A stretch of DNA of 15,452 nt from Pseudomonadota bacterium (lineage in GTDB: Bacteria > Pseudomonadota > Alphaproteobacteria > Rhizobiales > Rhizobiaceae): the NCBI GenBank assembly GCA_023433855.1, contig JAEYTV010000429.1, positions 1-15,452 of the forward strand, read 5' to 3'. Position numbers and translations under genes: made by a program. The notes beneath the pieces are model-generated. The model made no database searches. It was not told the DNA's origin and was given only the letters and a program-made list of their open reading frames with translations. Positions 1 to 8,534 of this stretch are shown here, in pieces (position 1 is the stretch's first letter; each line of letters starts with the position of its first letter).

Positions 1-1514
1 TTCCAGGCCTGGACAGGCAGGACATAACCACTCGGACGCGTCAGTCCACGCTCGAATACGCGGGCGATGCGGTTGCGCTCTTCCGGGTCCTTCAGCCTGG
101 AATTGGAGGGGTCGACATTTTCCGGAAGATTGCCCTCGCGGATGATCCATTCGGCAGGGTCTTCATAGGCAGGGACAACCAGTTCGGAGCCGAGACCAAG
201 CTCTGCCGCGAGATCCTCCAGGAGCCTGCAGGCATCCTCCTCCGCCACGTCGGAGCGCACGCCCTCCTGCGCCACAAGATCGGGGTTTCTCCAGATAGGC
301 ACACCATCCTTGCGCCAGTAGAGCAAGAAGGTCCAGCGTGGAAGGCTTTCTCCCGGGTACCACTTGCCTTGGCCGTAGTGCAGGAACCCCCCCGGCGCAA
401 AGCGCTCCCGCAGCCGACGAATGAGGGTATCTGCTTTTTGCCGCTTCGTCGGACCGACGGCGTCGGTGTTCCATTCGCCCGATTCGAAGTCGTCGATCGA
501 CACGAAGGTCGGCTCCCCGCCCATCGTGAGACGCACGTCCTCAGCCTGCAGCACGCGGTCCACGCCTTCACCGAGCGCGTTCAGCGCCTCCCAGCTCTCT
601 TCCGAGAACGGCTTTGTGATACGAGGATGTTCGGCTACGCGCGCCACTCGCATGTCGAAGGAGAACTCGGTCTCCGCTACCCCGTAAAGGCTGCCGGAGA
701 TGGGGGCGGCGTTGCGGTAGTGAGGTGTTGCCGAAAGGGGAATATGGCTTTCGCCCGTCAGAAGGCCGGAGGTGGGGTCCAGGCCTATCCAGCCGGCGCC
801 CGGCAGATAGACCTCCGCCCAGGCATGCAGGTCGGTGAAATCAACGTCGGTTCCAGAGGGGCCCTCTAACGCCTTCAGGTCCGGAGTAAGCTGGATCAGG
901 TAGCCGGAGACAAATCGCGCAGCAAAACCGAGACAGCGCAGAACTTGCACAAGCAGCCAACTGGTATCGCGACAGGAACCCCTTGCGGAGGCCAGCGTCG
1001 CCTCCGGTGTCTGCACGCCAGGCTCCATGCGGATTACATAGCCAATCTCCCGTTGCAGCCGAGCGTTCAGCCCGACCACCATGTCCACTGTCGGTTGGCC
1101 AGGATTCCAGTCCAGGGAATCCAGGAACGCCTGGAGGAGGGGGGTAACGGCCTCCGGGCGGCGATAGATCGAAAGATCCTCGGTCAGCGCGTCCGGATAG
1201 TTGAAAGGCCAGGTCGCCGCCTCCTCTTCGACGAAGAAGTCGAAGGGATTGTAGACGGTCATGTCGGCAACCAAGCCAACTTCGATCCTGAATTCCGTGA
1301 CCGGGTCGGGGAAGACATAGCGGGCAAGGAAGTTTCCGTAAGGATCCTGTTGCAGGTTCACGAAGTGATTTTCAGGAATGACCTTGAGGGAGTGGCTGAG
1401 GACTTTGGTGCGCGAGTGGGCGGCGGGCTTGAGGCGGATGATCTGTGGTCCGAGGCGGATAGGCCTGTCATACTTGTAGTGGGTGAGATGGTAGATGCTC
1501 GCCTTGATCGCCAT
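1..1514 (-). CDS. Transglutaminase-like/DUF2126 family protein, 3' part off the window
   Basis: About 504 N-terminal residues are present and the frame is still open at the left edge, so this is a partial gene. The reading begins MAIKASIYHLTHYKYDRPIR, typical of the bacterial transglutaminase N-terminal domain (about residues 1-170). The core domain follows with a visible catalytic triad: Cys181 in GSCRDTSWL, His230 in DLHAWAEVYLP and Asp246 in GLDPTSG. After about residue 335 the sequence (LTMGGEPTFVSID, then GGFLHYGQGKWYPGE) matches the DUF2126 extension found in proteins of roughly 1100 residues in this family. Such proteins are usually cytosolic and often sit beside alpha-E/DUF403 and ATP-grasp partners; any such partner would lie left of the window. 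They are thought to act as a protease or ligase on peptides, but the substrate is not settled. The start is supported by a GGGGA ribosome-binding site 4 bases upstream. Family call is firm; function is not. Confidence 0.9.
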   Translation of the reverse strand, partial: MAIKASIYHLTHYKYDRPIRLGPQIIRLKPAAHSRTKVLSHSLKVIPENHFVNLQQDPYGNFLARYVFPDPVTEFRIEVGLVADMTVYNPFDFFVEEEAATWPFNYPDALTEDLSIYRRPEAVTPLLQAFLDSLDWNPGQPTVDMVVGLNARLQREIGYVIRMEPGVQTPEATLASARGSCRDTSWLLVQVLRCLGFAARFVSGYLIQLTPDLKALEGPSGTDVDFTDLHAWAEVYLPGAGWIGLDPTSGLLTGESHIPLSATPHYRNAAPISGSLYGVAETEFSFDMRVARVAEHPRITKPFSEESWEALNALGEGVDRVLQAEDVRLTMGGEPTFVSIDDFESGEWNTDAVGPTKRQKADTLIRRLRERFAPGGFLHYGQGKWYPGESLPRWTFLLYWRKDGVPIWRNPDLVAQEGVRSDVAEEDACRLLEDLAAELGLGSELVVPAYEDPAEWIIREGNLPENVDPSNSRLKDPEERNRIARVFERGLTRPSGYVLPVQAW

Positions 1515-1820
1515 TATATCCCCAGGGCTGCCCTTGCCGCGCGTTCGAAGGGCCGGCAGTCGGACCGATCGATGATCTGCCGCGATTTTGTGCGCTGCAT
1601 GAAAATAATGCAAGGCGGATTTGCCGGCTGGAACTCCCGCCGGCGACAAGTGGCGGGCAGCGATCGAGCCGGTGGAAGCCATTCTTCGTCAGCCTAATGA
1701 CAAGCGACCACAATCGGGTGCAAAGATCTGATGGCGGGCTGCAAGGGTAATGTTCCGCGATGTCCAGTATCACCGGCTGCAAAGACGGTTGCTTGAACAG
1801 TTTGAGGCGAAAGGCCGCCA
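1515..1820. other. Divergent intergenic region
   Basis: This 306-base gap separates the leftward transglutaminase gene from the rightward ABC gene and must hold both promoters. I see a 6-bp stem with a 10-base loop (CCCGCC at 1636-1641 with GGCGGG at 1652-1657) that is not followed by a T-run. An AAAGG ribosome-binding site at 1810-1814 serves the rightward gene. No convincing -35/-10 pair, EcfG-type promoter, RNA gene or small coding region could be made out. Confidence 0.5.
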
Positions 1821-3617
1821 ATGAACGAGATCCGGGAGGCGGTGCCTCCGACTTACGAGCTTCCCTTGGGCGGCCAACTTCGCATGATGGTCAAGGCCTT
1901 CTGGAATTCCCCCGTCCGCCGCCGCATCGTCGCGCTCACCGTCGCGCTGTTGGTGGTGATCTTCTCGACCACCTATGCCCAGTACCGGCTCAACGAGTGG
2001 AACGGCCCCTTCTACGACGCCCTTGAGCGGCGCGACCTGCCGGAGTTTATGAACCAGCTGGTCATCTTTGCCATCATCGTCGCGATTCTGACCCTGCTCA
2101 ATGTGGTGCAGGCATGGTTGAACCAGATTACCGCCATGCATATGCGCGAGGGGCTGGCCCGCGATCTAGCGAATGTCTGGTTGGTTCCGGGGCGGGCGCT
2201 GAAGCTTGCCAGCGCCGGTGCGATCGCGGCCAACCCGGATCAGCGGCTGCACGAGGACACGCGCATCCTTGCCGAAAATACCACCAGTCTCGCAATAGGC
2301 CTCGTCAACTCCACCATCCTGCTTGCGAGCTTCATCGGCGTTCTTTGGGCCATATCGTCGGACTTCCTCATCCATCTGGGAGAAGCGACGATATCCATTC
2401 CGGGATACATGGTCTGGGCGACCATTCTTTACGCGACAGTCGCTTCCACGCTCAGCAAGATCGTTGGCCGACGGCTGCCGAGGCTCAATGCGGACCGATA
2501 CGCGCGCGAGGCCGACCTGCGGGCCGTACTGATGCGTACCAACGAGAACATGAAGCCGATCACCCTTGCCCGCGGGGAAGCAAACGAACTGCAGCGGGTC
2601 CATTCAGCGATTGACGAAGTGCTGGTAATGCTGCGCAAAGTCGCGTGGGCGCTGACCAATCTTACCTGGGTTTCGGCGGGGTTCGGCTGGCTGGCACTTG
2701 TTGCGCCGATCATCATCGCCTCGCCGATGTATTTCTCCGGGGAGCTTACCTTCGGCGGGCTGATGATGGCGGTCGGCGCCTTCAACCAGGTAAACCTCGC
2801 ACTTCGCTGGTACGTCAATAATTTCGGCGTCATTGCGGACTGGCGCGCGACGCTCGCACGTGTCTCTTCCTTCCGCAATGCGCTGCTCGCCATGGATCGT
2901 GCTGCGGCAGAGGGAGACCTGATTGCCTACAGGGATTTGCCGAAGGAGGAGGGAATCAGTGTCTGCGGGGTCGTCGTCCACGGCGAACCCGGCCGGGGAG
3001 ATAAAGGACACGGACTTCGTGTCCAGGAGGCGGAGTGCGTCATAAGCCCTGGTGGACGCGTGATGATCAACGGCAATCCCGGAGCCGATCGCCACCTCTT
3101 CTTCCAGGCACTTGCCGGCACCTGGCCATGGGGGCGCGGCGAAATCGGTCTTCCGGCGGGAGCAAGCATGATTTTCCTGCCACAGGAGAGATATTTGCCC
3201 AATGCGCCATTGAGGGAGATTCTGACCTATCCGGAGCACGCCCCGTCGGTGAGCGACGAAGTTCTGGCGGGACTACTGAGAAGGATGGGGCTGGAACGCC
3301 TCGCCAATCGTTTGAATGATGTCGAGCGGTGGGACCGGCTGCTCGACAAGGACGACGAAGCGCTGCTTTCGATTGCGAATGTGCTGTTGCGCAGGCCCGA
3401 CTGGCTGATCATGGACGATGTGCTAGAAGGTCTGGAACCGGAGACGCGCGAGCGGATGCTTGATGCGCTTGCGACGCTCGAGGCAACGACACTGGTGTAT
3501 ATCGGACGGTCGGAAGATTATCTCGACAGGTTCTCGCCGGCGCTTTTCCATCTGCTGGCGCTGCAAGTGAACGGCGGTAATGGAAAGAGGGTAGAGGATG
3601 GGTCGCAGGAGACGTGA
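1821..3617 (+). CDS. YddA/BacA-type ABC membrane protein with a degenerate ATPase domain
   Basis: This 598-residue protein has the layout of the YddA/BclA family: an ABC_membrane_2/SbmA-like domain (about 20-350, several membrane segments) fused to a nucleotide-binding domain (about 375-585). Family marks in the membrane half include YRLNEWNGPFYDALERRD (55-72) and the NPDQRLHEDTRI block (138-149). The Q-loop FLPQERYLP (452-460) and the LAGTWPWGRGEI block (431-442) show the ATPase fold was ordinary once. However, Walker A reads GNPGADRH (418-425) with no Gly-Lys-Ser/Thr. The signature region is LDKDDEA (508-514) instead of LS.GEQQ, Walker B ends MDD (531-533) where a Glu is expected, and the H-loop His is Arg563. 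The frame is intact, so this is not simple decay. Relatives move peptides or vitamin B12-like substrates; here ATP-driven transport looks unlikely. A proton-coupled mode like SbmA/BacA is an inference. DUF1003 gene follows immediately. Confidence 0.85.
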   Translation: MNEIREAVPPTYELPLGGQLRMMVKAFWNSPVRRRIVALTVALLVVIFSTTYAQYRLNEWNGPFYDALERRDLPEFMNQLVIFAIIVAILTLLNVVQAWLNQITAMHMREGLARDLANVWLVPGRALKLASAGAIAANPDQRLHEDTRILAENTTSLAIGLVNSTILLASFIGVLWAISSDFLIHLGEATISIPGYMVWATILYATVASTLSKIVGRRLPRLNADRYAREADLRAVLMRTNENMKPITLARGEANELQRVHSAIDEVLVMLRKVAWALTNLTWVSAGFGWLALVAPIIIASPMYFSGELTFGGLMMAVGAFNQVNLALRWYVNNFGVIADWRATLARVSSFRNALLAMDRAAAEGDLIAYRDLPKEEGISVCGVVVHGEPGRGDKGHGLRVQEAECVISPGGRVMINGNPGADRHLFFQALAGTWPWGRGEIGLPAGASMIFLPQERYLPNAPLREILTYPEHAPSVSDEVLAGLLRRMGLERLANRLNDVERWDRLLDKDDEALLSIANVLLRRPDWLIMDDVLEGLEPETRERMLDALATLEATTLVYIGRSEDYLDRFSPALFHLLALQVNGGNGKRVEDGSQET

Positions 3618-3618
3618 C

Positions 3619-4335
3619 ATGACCAGGCACTCATCTTCCCGGAAAACCGGTTCCTGTATCGTCTGTGGCCGAAGCTTTTCCCTGTCGAGCCTTCACGAGG
3701 TTGGGCATCTCAGGCCGTATCTCCACGAAATGATTATGGAGGAGGTTCCGGGCTGTGGAGCGGACAGCCTGATCTGCGACGAGGACCTTGGACGGTTCCG
3801 CCGCCGCTACGTGGAGAAGTTGCTGGACGAAGAGCGGGGTGAGCTTTCCGACCTGGACCGGAGAGTCCTCGATACTTTCGAGACGGGAGCGTCTACGGTC
3901 CAGGCCGGCGCGGCCATGCTGGAGCGGAGTTCGACATTCGGCGAGCGGGTTGCGGACCGGGTGGCCGCCTTTGGAGGCTCCTGGACCTTTATCCTGCTCT
4001 TCATGGGCGTGCTTATTGCCTGGATGGGGCTCAATGTTTCCGGTCTTTTTGTCGGGCCTTTCGACCCCTATCCCTTTATCCTGCTCAACCTTGTGCTTTC
4101 TTGCGTCGCCGCCCTGCAGGCGCCGGTGATCATGATGAGCCAGAAGCGGCAGGAGGATAAGGATCGCCGGCGATCCGAAAACGACTACATGATCAACCTG
4201 CGCGCCGAGATGGAAATCAGGCAGCTTCACGAAAAGATTGACCATCAGATGGCCAGGCAATGGGAACGATTGACGGAGCTCCAGCAGATCCAGATCGAGC
4301 TTCTCGAGCGGCGCGACGATCGGCGCCCCGAGTGA
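3619..4335 (+). CDS. DUF1003 domain membrane protein
   Basis: A 238-residue protein of the DUF1003 family, function unknown. The N-terminus carries a possible metal site (Cys13-x2-Cys16, His26/His30 and Cys53 in LICDEDL), then the family stretch RRRYVEKLLDEERGELSDLD (61-80). Two membrane segments follow: about 121-140 (SWTFILLFMGVLIAWMGLNV) and about 151-173. The last 60 residues are charged and helical, a probable cytoplasmic coiled coil (176-232). I place the start at 3619 because AGGAG sits 7 bases before it and it lies one base after the ABC stop. An in-frame ATG at 3598, also with a purine-rich leader, would add seven residues and overlap the ABC gene. The tight spacing implies co-transcription and probably coupled translation with the ABC protein, so the two may work together in the membrane; that link is inferred from position only. 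Confidence 0.85.
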   Translation: MTRHSSSRKTGSCIVCGRSFSLSSLHEVGHLRPYLHEMIMEEVPGCGADSLICDEDLGRFRRRYVEKLLDEERGELSDLDRRVLDTFETGASTVQAGAAMLERSSTFGERVADRVAAFGGSWTFILLFMGVLIAWMGLNVSGLFVGPFDPYPFILLNLVLSCVAALQAPVIMMSQKRQEDKDRRRSENDYMINLRAEMEIRQLHEKIDHQMARQWERLTELQQIQIELLERRDDRRPE

Positions 4336-4349
4336 TCCAGCTTTGGAGG

Positions 4350-5144
4350 TCATGAGCGGATCCAGTTGAAGCACGCGGCAGGCAGGATCGAGTTGCTCAC
4401 GAGAAGGGCTCCATTCAGGTAAAGGTCCCGCGCATCCGCGTCCGGCGGAAGATCCACCGCCCAGACCTGGTCAGAGGGATCGCTCCAGACCAGGCGACCG
4501 CCCACCGCTTGCAGGGCTGCCAGCGATTGCGCCGAGGACATGCCGGGGCGAAACATGACCATGACCATGGATTGCTGCGGCGGCGGAAGTGCGGCGATGG
4601 GGCCCGTGACGGCTACCGCCAGAACGAGGGCCAGGGGTGAACTCATTATCCGGCCGCGTCCTGCGCCGCGCCGGCGTCGCAGGAGCCAACCCAAAGCGAC
4701 GGGCACCAGGCCGAAGAGGACGAACCAGAGAAGATCCCAGACCAGGGGATCGTCCACATCCATTCGGATGCGGTGGATGCCGAGCACCCAATGCGAGAGG
4801 ATGCCGTCGATGATGTGCCAGGCTCCGAAACCGATAAGTGCGTTGCCGGCCAATAGACGGTCGGCGCCTGAAGCGGAGAGTTCTCCCCTGGCTCGCCAAA
4901 GCAGCCACAGCCCGACAAAAGTGACCAGGTACATCAAGACGTGGAACAGGCCGTCAGTCAGGATCAAGATGCGGATGTCCTGCCGGGCCTGCTCGAGGCC
5001 GCTTAGAAGGTGATGCCATTGCAGGACCTGATGCAGCAGGATGCCGTCGAAAAAGCCACCGAGGCCGATGCCGATTGCATATCCGGACCAAGTCAAGTGG
5101 CCCGAGAAATCGTCCTGCACCTTTGCTGCCACCGGATGCGCCAT
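4350..5144 (-). CDS. DUF2243 membrane protein with extra C-terminal domain
   Basis: The first 165 residues match the DUF2243 family: GLGGFFDGILLHQVLQWHH (27-45), LTDGLFHVLMY (62-72) and the His-rich AWHIIDGILSHWVLGIHRIR (108-127), within four membrane segments. The histidines and acidic residues inside the helices are a conserved feature and could bind a metal or haem, but no function is established. Family members usually end near residue 160. Here a basic linker (RRRRGAGRGR) leads to another hydrophobic segment (about 168-187) and a soluble domain of about 70 residues (MVMVMFRPGMSSAQSLAALQ to the end) that is probably outside the membrane and has a beta-alpha-beta look. The start at 5144 is preferred because AAGGGAG lies 6 bases upstream; the ATG at 5150 abuts that site. 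It converges on the DUF1003 gene with a 14-base gap and no obvious terminator. Confidence 0.8.
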   Translation of the reverse strand: MAHPVAAKVQDDFSGHLTWSGYAIGIGLGGFFDGILLHQVLQWHHLLSGLEQARQDIRILILTDGLFHVLMYLVTFVGLWLLWRARGELSASGADRLLAGNALIGFGAWHIIDGILSHWVLGIHRIRMDVDDPLVWDLLWFVLFGLVPVALGWLLRRRRGAGRGRIMSSPLALVLAVAVTGPIAALPPPQQSMVMVMFRPGMSSAQSLAALQAVGGRLVWSDPSDQVWAVDLPPDADARDLYLNGALLVSNSILPAACFNWIRS

Positions 5145-5232
5145 GAACATCTCCCTTGCTGGAGCGAGGTAACAAGACAGCAGGAGGATGGTTCCCTAAC
5201 GGCTGGAACCCACGTCGCGCGGTAGCGCCTGT

Positions 5233-7299
5233 TCAGCGCCACATGCCGCGCATCCGGGCGCTGATATCCACCCGGACCTGCCGGGCCTGCCGTTCGGCGG
5301 AAGAGGCTGGCTGCGCAATCGGCCAGGCGGCCGTCTCGAAGAACTGCAGCAGGGTGGCCGGAATGAAGCGGCTGCGTGCGGCGTAAACGTGGCGGTCCCC
5401 CTGCGAAGCCTGTCCGTGAACAAAGAAGCGCTGGGGGGTGATCAGATGCAGGTGGTCCCTGGCACGGGTCATCGCGACATAAAGGAGGCGCCGCTCCTCC
5501 TCGATCTCCGCCGTCGTCCCGGTGCCAAGATCGGACGGGATGCAGCCGTCGACGCAGTTCAACAGGAAGACCGAGCGCCACTCTTGTCCCTTGGCCGAGT
5601 GGATGGTCGACAGGACGAGGTAGTCTTCGTCGAGCAGAGGCGTTCCCGCCTCGGCACTGGTCGCATCAGGGGGGTCGAGCGTCAGTTCGGTCAGGAACCG
5701 TTCACGCGAAGCGTAACCGGAGGCGATCTGCTCCAACTGCAGCAGATCGGCCTTGCGGGTCTCTGCGTCCTCGTGAATGCGCGCGAGATGCGGTTCGTAC
5801 CAGTTGCGGGCAAGCTCCATCTCCGCGGGCCAGCCTTCGCCTCTCCTCACTGCCGCCAGCATTTGCACGAAAGCCGGCCAATCCTCGCCGGATCTGGGTG
5901 GGGCAGGGATTTCCTGCAAGGCTGCGAGCGGCTCCGGATCGCTGGCGATCGCCTCCAGGATCTTTCCCGCAGTCTGGGGTCCGATCCCCGGAATCAACTG
6001 CATCAGGCGGAATCCGGCAACGCGGTCACGGGGGTTCTGCGCAAAGCGCAGGGCGGCCAGCATGTCCTTCACATGAGCGCTGTCGAGGAACTTAAGCCCG
6101 CCAAATTTTACGAACGGGATGCCCCGGCGGGTGAGTTCAACTTCCAGAGGGCCGGAATGGTGTGACGCGCGGAAGAGCACGGCCTGGTTCTTCAACGTCA
6201 TGCCGCTTTCGCGGTTCTCGAGGATCTTTTCGGCTATGTAGTTGGCCTGTTCCGTCTCATCTTTTACCGTGACGAGACGCGGCCGCTCCTCGGATTGGCG
6301 TTCCGTCCAGAGATTCTTGGTGAACCGCTCACGCGCAAGCTCGATGACGCCGTTGGCGGCTGCGAGGATGGTGTTCGTCGAGCGATAGTTACGATCGAGG
6401 GTGACGATGTCGGCCGGTGGTTCGAAGGATTGCGGAAAATCGAGGATGTTGCGGATGGTCGCGGCCCGGAAGGAATAGATCGACTGTGCGTCGTCGCCCA
6501 CCACGGTGAGCCCCCGGCCGCCGGGCTTCATTGCCCTCAGGACCGAAGCCTGGAGCCGGTTGGTGTCCTGATATTCGTCGACGAGCACATGATCGAACCG
6601 GGCCCCGATATCTTCGGCAATTGCAGCCTCGCTCATCATCTGCGCCCAGTAGAGCAGCAGATCGTCATAGTCGAGGACGTTCTGGGCCTGCTTGGCGTCG
6701 ACATAGGAGGCAAAAAGTTCGCGCAACTGCTTCTCCCAGCTGGAACACCAGGGGAACGCCGTTTTCAGCACCTCGTCCAACGCAGTTTCCGAGTTCACCG
6801 CACGGGAATAGATGGCGAGGCAGGTCCCCTTGGTCGGGAAGCGGTTTTCCGTCTTGGAGAACCCCAGTTCATGGCGGACCAGGTTCATCAGGTCGGCCGA
6901 ATCCTCCCGATCATGGATGGTGAAATCCGGATCGAGGCCGATCTGATCGGCATGCAGGCGAAGCAGCCGGGCGCCGATACCGTGGAAAGTCCCGGCCCAG
7001 GCGAGCGCATCCGCCATTATCGCGCCGTTGGCGCCAAGCACCTGCTTGCAGATTCGTTCGACACGGCGGCCCATTTCAGATGCGGCCCGTCGAGAAAAGG
7101 TCATCAGCAGGATGCGACGCGGATCTGCGCCGGACAGGATCAGGTGGGCGACCCGATGGGCGAGTGTGTTGGTCTTGCCCGAACCAGCACCGGCAATCAC
7201 AAGAAGGGGACCGGCCGCGCCGCCATTCGGTACGTCCGAGCCATGCGTGACAGCGCGCCTCTGCGCGTCGTTCAGTTTTTCCAGATATGCAACGCTCAT
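5233..7299 (-). CDS. UvrD/PcrA-type ATP-dependent DNA helicase
   Basis: This 688-residue superfamily 1A helicase has every core motif: LNDAQRRAV Q-motif region (9-17), Walker A AGAGSGKT (36-43), GTFHGIGARLLR (103-114), Walker B DEYQD (241-245), motif III GDDAQSIYSFRAA (268-280), motif IV region RNYRSTNTIL (303-312), STIHSAKGQEW (564-574) and motif VI VAMTRARDHLHL (608-619). It should unwind DNA 3' to 5' using ATP, in repair or recombination. The block NCVDGCIPSDLGTGTTAEIE (581-600) resembles an alphaproteobacterial subgroup of UvrD-like helicases rather than classical UvrD. The C-terminal extension that contacts RNA polymerase in UvrD/PcrA is absent; the protein ends in a short basic tail. 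It is transcribed leftward, 88 bases before the DUF2243 start, and divergently from the iron transporter genes. The ribosome-binding site is weak (CAGGG close to the ATG). Housekeeping uvrD may well exist elsewhere, so I give no symbol. Confidence 0.92.
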   Translation of the reverse strand: MSVAYLEKLNDAQRRAVTHGSDVPNGGAAGPLLVIAGAGSGKTNTLAHRVAHLILSGADPRRILLMTFSRRAASEMGRRVERICKQVLGANGAIMADALAWAGTFHGIGARLLRLHADQIGLDPDFTIHDREDSADLMNLVRHELGFSKTENRFPTKGTCLAIYSRAVNSETALDEVLKTAFPWCSSWEKQLRELFASYVDAKQAQNVLDYDDLLLYWAQMMSEAAIAEDIGARFDHVLVDEYQDTNRLQASVLRAMKPGGRGLTVVGDDAQSIYSFRAATIRNILDFPQSFEPPADIVTLDRNYRSTNTILAAANGVIELARERFTKNLWTERQSEERPRLVTVKDETEQANYIAEKILENRESGMTLKNQAVLFRASHHSGPLEVELTRRGIPFVKFGGLKFLDSAHVKDMLAALRFAQNPRDRVAGFRLMQLIPGIGPQTAGKILEAIASDPEPLAALQEIPAPPRSGEDWPAFVQMLAAVRRGEGWPAEMELARNWYEPHLARIHEDAETRKADLLQLEQIASGYASRERFLTELTLDPPDATSAEAGTPLLDEDYLVLSTIHSAKGQEWRSVFLLNCVDGCIPSDLGTGTTAEIEEERRLLYVAMTRARDHLHLITPQRFFVHGQASQGDRHVYAARSRFIPATLLQFFETAAWPIAQPASSAERQARQVRVDISARMRGMWR

Positions 7300-7410
7300 G
7301 CCCTGATCAGCGGCCCGTTCCCGATGTGTTCGATTTAGCTTTAGCTGATTCGTGCCAGCTTAGCCTTCCCCTGATCGACTGCAGTGTGCCGGCGCTGCCC
7401 AAGCCTTAAC

Positions 7411-7440
7411 TTGACTATGGTTGTCGCCTTTCTGTATGAG
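7411..7440 (+). promoter_or_regulatory. Candidate sigma-70 promoter of the iron transport operon
   Basis: TTGACT at 7411-7416 and TATGAG at 7435-7440 are separated by 18 bases, lying 28 bases before the fbpA-like start. The -35 is five of six to consensus, the -10 weaker. No clear Fur, RirA or Irr box was found around it; a TGA-N9-TCG at 7413-7427 is only close to the RirA-associated TGA-N9-TCA pattern. Confidence 0.35.
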
Positions 7441-7467
7441 AATTGATCCGTTCTCCAGGAGGCGATC

Positions 7468-8484
7468 TTGCAGACTTCATCCACTGCGCTGGCCGCTGTC
7501 GCGGCACTTGCCCTTGGTACTTTCAGCGCGCCGCCGCCGGCCGCCGCCCAAGTCGCAGACAGCATCACGATCTACAACGCCCAGCACGAGGGGCTGACGA
7601 AGGAATGGGTTCGGGCCTTTACCGAAGAAACCGGAATTGTCGTCACCGTCCGCAACGGGTCGGACCTCGAATTTGCGAACCAGATCGTCCAGGAAGGGGA
7701 AAATTCTCCCGCCGACGTGTTCCTCACCGAGAACTCCCCGGCCATGGCGCTGGTGGATGGCAAGGGACTTTTCGAACCGGTTGACCAGGCGACGCTCGAT
7801 CAGGTGCCGCCGCAGTTCCGCCCTGCCAACGGGCACTGGGTGGGGATTGCGGCACGTTCCACAGTTTTTGCGTACGACAAGACAAAGCTGAAGGAAGACG
7901 AACTTCCCAAATCTATGCTCGACCTTTCAGAGCCGGAATGGAGGGACCGCTGGGCAGCATCGCCATCAGGTGCCGATTTCCAGGCAATCGTCGGCGCGTT
8001 GCTGCAACTCAAAGGGGAAGACGTCACCGCCGCATGGCTGAACGGCATGAAGGAGAACGCGACCGCCTACCGTGGCAATTCGGCGGCGATGCGCGCCGTC
8101 AACGCCGGACAGGTCGAAGGGGCGCTGATCTATCACTACTACTATTTCGGCGACCAGGCGAAAACCGGCGAGAACTCACGGAACGTCGCCCTCCATTACT
8201 TCGGAAACGAGGACCCGGGCGCCTTCGTGTCGCTTTCGGGAGGAGGGGTCCTTGCGTCCTCGAAACACAAGGAACAGGCGCAAGCCTTCCTCAGATGGCT
8301 CACTGGCAAGGATGGTCAGGCGGTGCTGCGCGAGGGAACATCCTACGAATATGCGGTCGGCAAGGGCGAAGCGTCCAACCGGGCCCTTGTGCCGCTCGAT
8401 CGGCTTCAGCCGCCCAGGGTCGAGCCTGCCACGCTCAACAATGCCAGGGTGACCGAGATGATGACGGCGGCCGGTCTCCTCTAG
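7468..8484 (+). CDS. fbpA: Periplasmic ferric iron-binding protein of an ABC importer
   Basis: A 338-residue class II solute-binding protein. Residues 1-27 form a signal peptide with an Ala-rich core and an AAA-Q cleavage site; it lacks the usual early Lys/Arg. The mature protein begins SITIYNAQHE, and the known FbpA iron ligands can be placed: His40 (NAQHE), Glu88 (FLTEN) and the tyrosine pair Tyr224-Tyr225 in YHYYYFGD. It should capture Fe3+ in the periplasm and pass it to the membrane permease encoded next. The start is a TTG with an excellent AGGAGG site 5 bases upstream (7457-7462); no in-frame ATG precedes it. It heads a three-gene operon with the permease and ATPase genes. The tyrosine pair favours iron over thiamine, phosphonate or putrescine, which related proteins bind. 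Confidence 0.9.
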   Translation: MQTSSTALAAVAALALGTFSAPPPAAAQVADSITIYNAQHEGLTKEWVRAFTEETGIVVTVRNGSDLEFANQIVQEGENSPADVFLTENSPAMALVDGKGLFEPVDQATLDQVPPQFRPANGHWVGIAARSTVFAYDKTKLKEDELPKSMLDLSEPEWRDRWAASPSGADFQAIVGALLQLKGEDVTAAWLNGMKENATAYRGNSAAMRAVNAGQVEGALIYHYYYFGDQAKTGENSRNVALHYFGNEDPGAFVSLSGGGVLASSKHKEQAQAFLRWLTGKDGQAVLREGTSYEYAVGKGEASNRALVPLDRLQPPRVEPATLNNARVTEMMTAAGLL

Positions 8485-8508
8485 ACCTGGTCGAATTGAT
8501 TGCCGAGA

Positions 8509-8534
8509 CACCGCAGGCCTTGCTGCAGGCGGTG
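8509..8534 (+). other. Intergenic hairpin between binding-protein and permease genes
   Basis: CACCGC (8509-8514) pairs with GCGGTG (8529-8534), with a CTGCAG-containing loop and no T-run. In ABC operons such a structure after the binding-protein gene often protects the upstream mRNA so that more binding protein than permease is made. That role is inferred. Confidence 0.35.

Noticed and set aside
1589..1611. A -35/-10-like pair on the minus strand before the transglutaminase gene (TTGCAT and CAAAAT)
   Set aside because: Only about half of the consensus bases match in each hexamer, which is expected by chance.
945..1697. A 250-codon plus-strand open frame opposite the transglutaminase gene
   Set aside because: It lies antisense to a clearly conserved catalytic domain and has a composition typical of a shadow frame in high-GC DNA.
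6295..7338. A 347-codon plus-strand open frame opposite the helicase gene
   Set aside because: It mirrors conserved helicase motifs on the other strand and matches no known domain.
7300..7467. Possible iron-regulatory boxes upstream of the iron transport operon
   Set aside because: TTTAGCTTTAGC and TGA-N9-TCG only partly resemble Irr and RirA sites; no full match was found.
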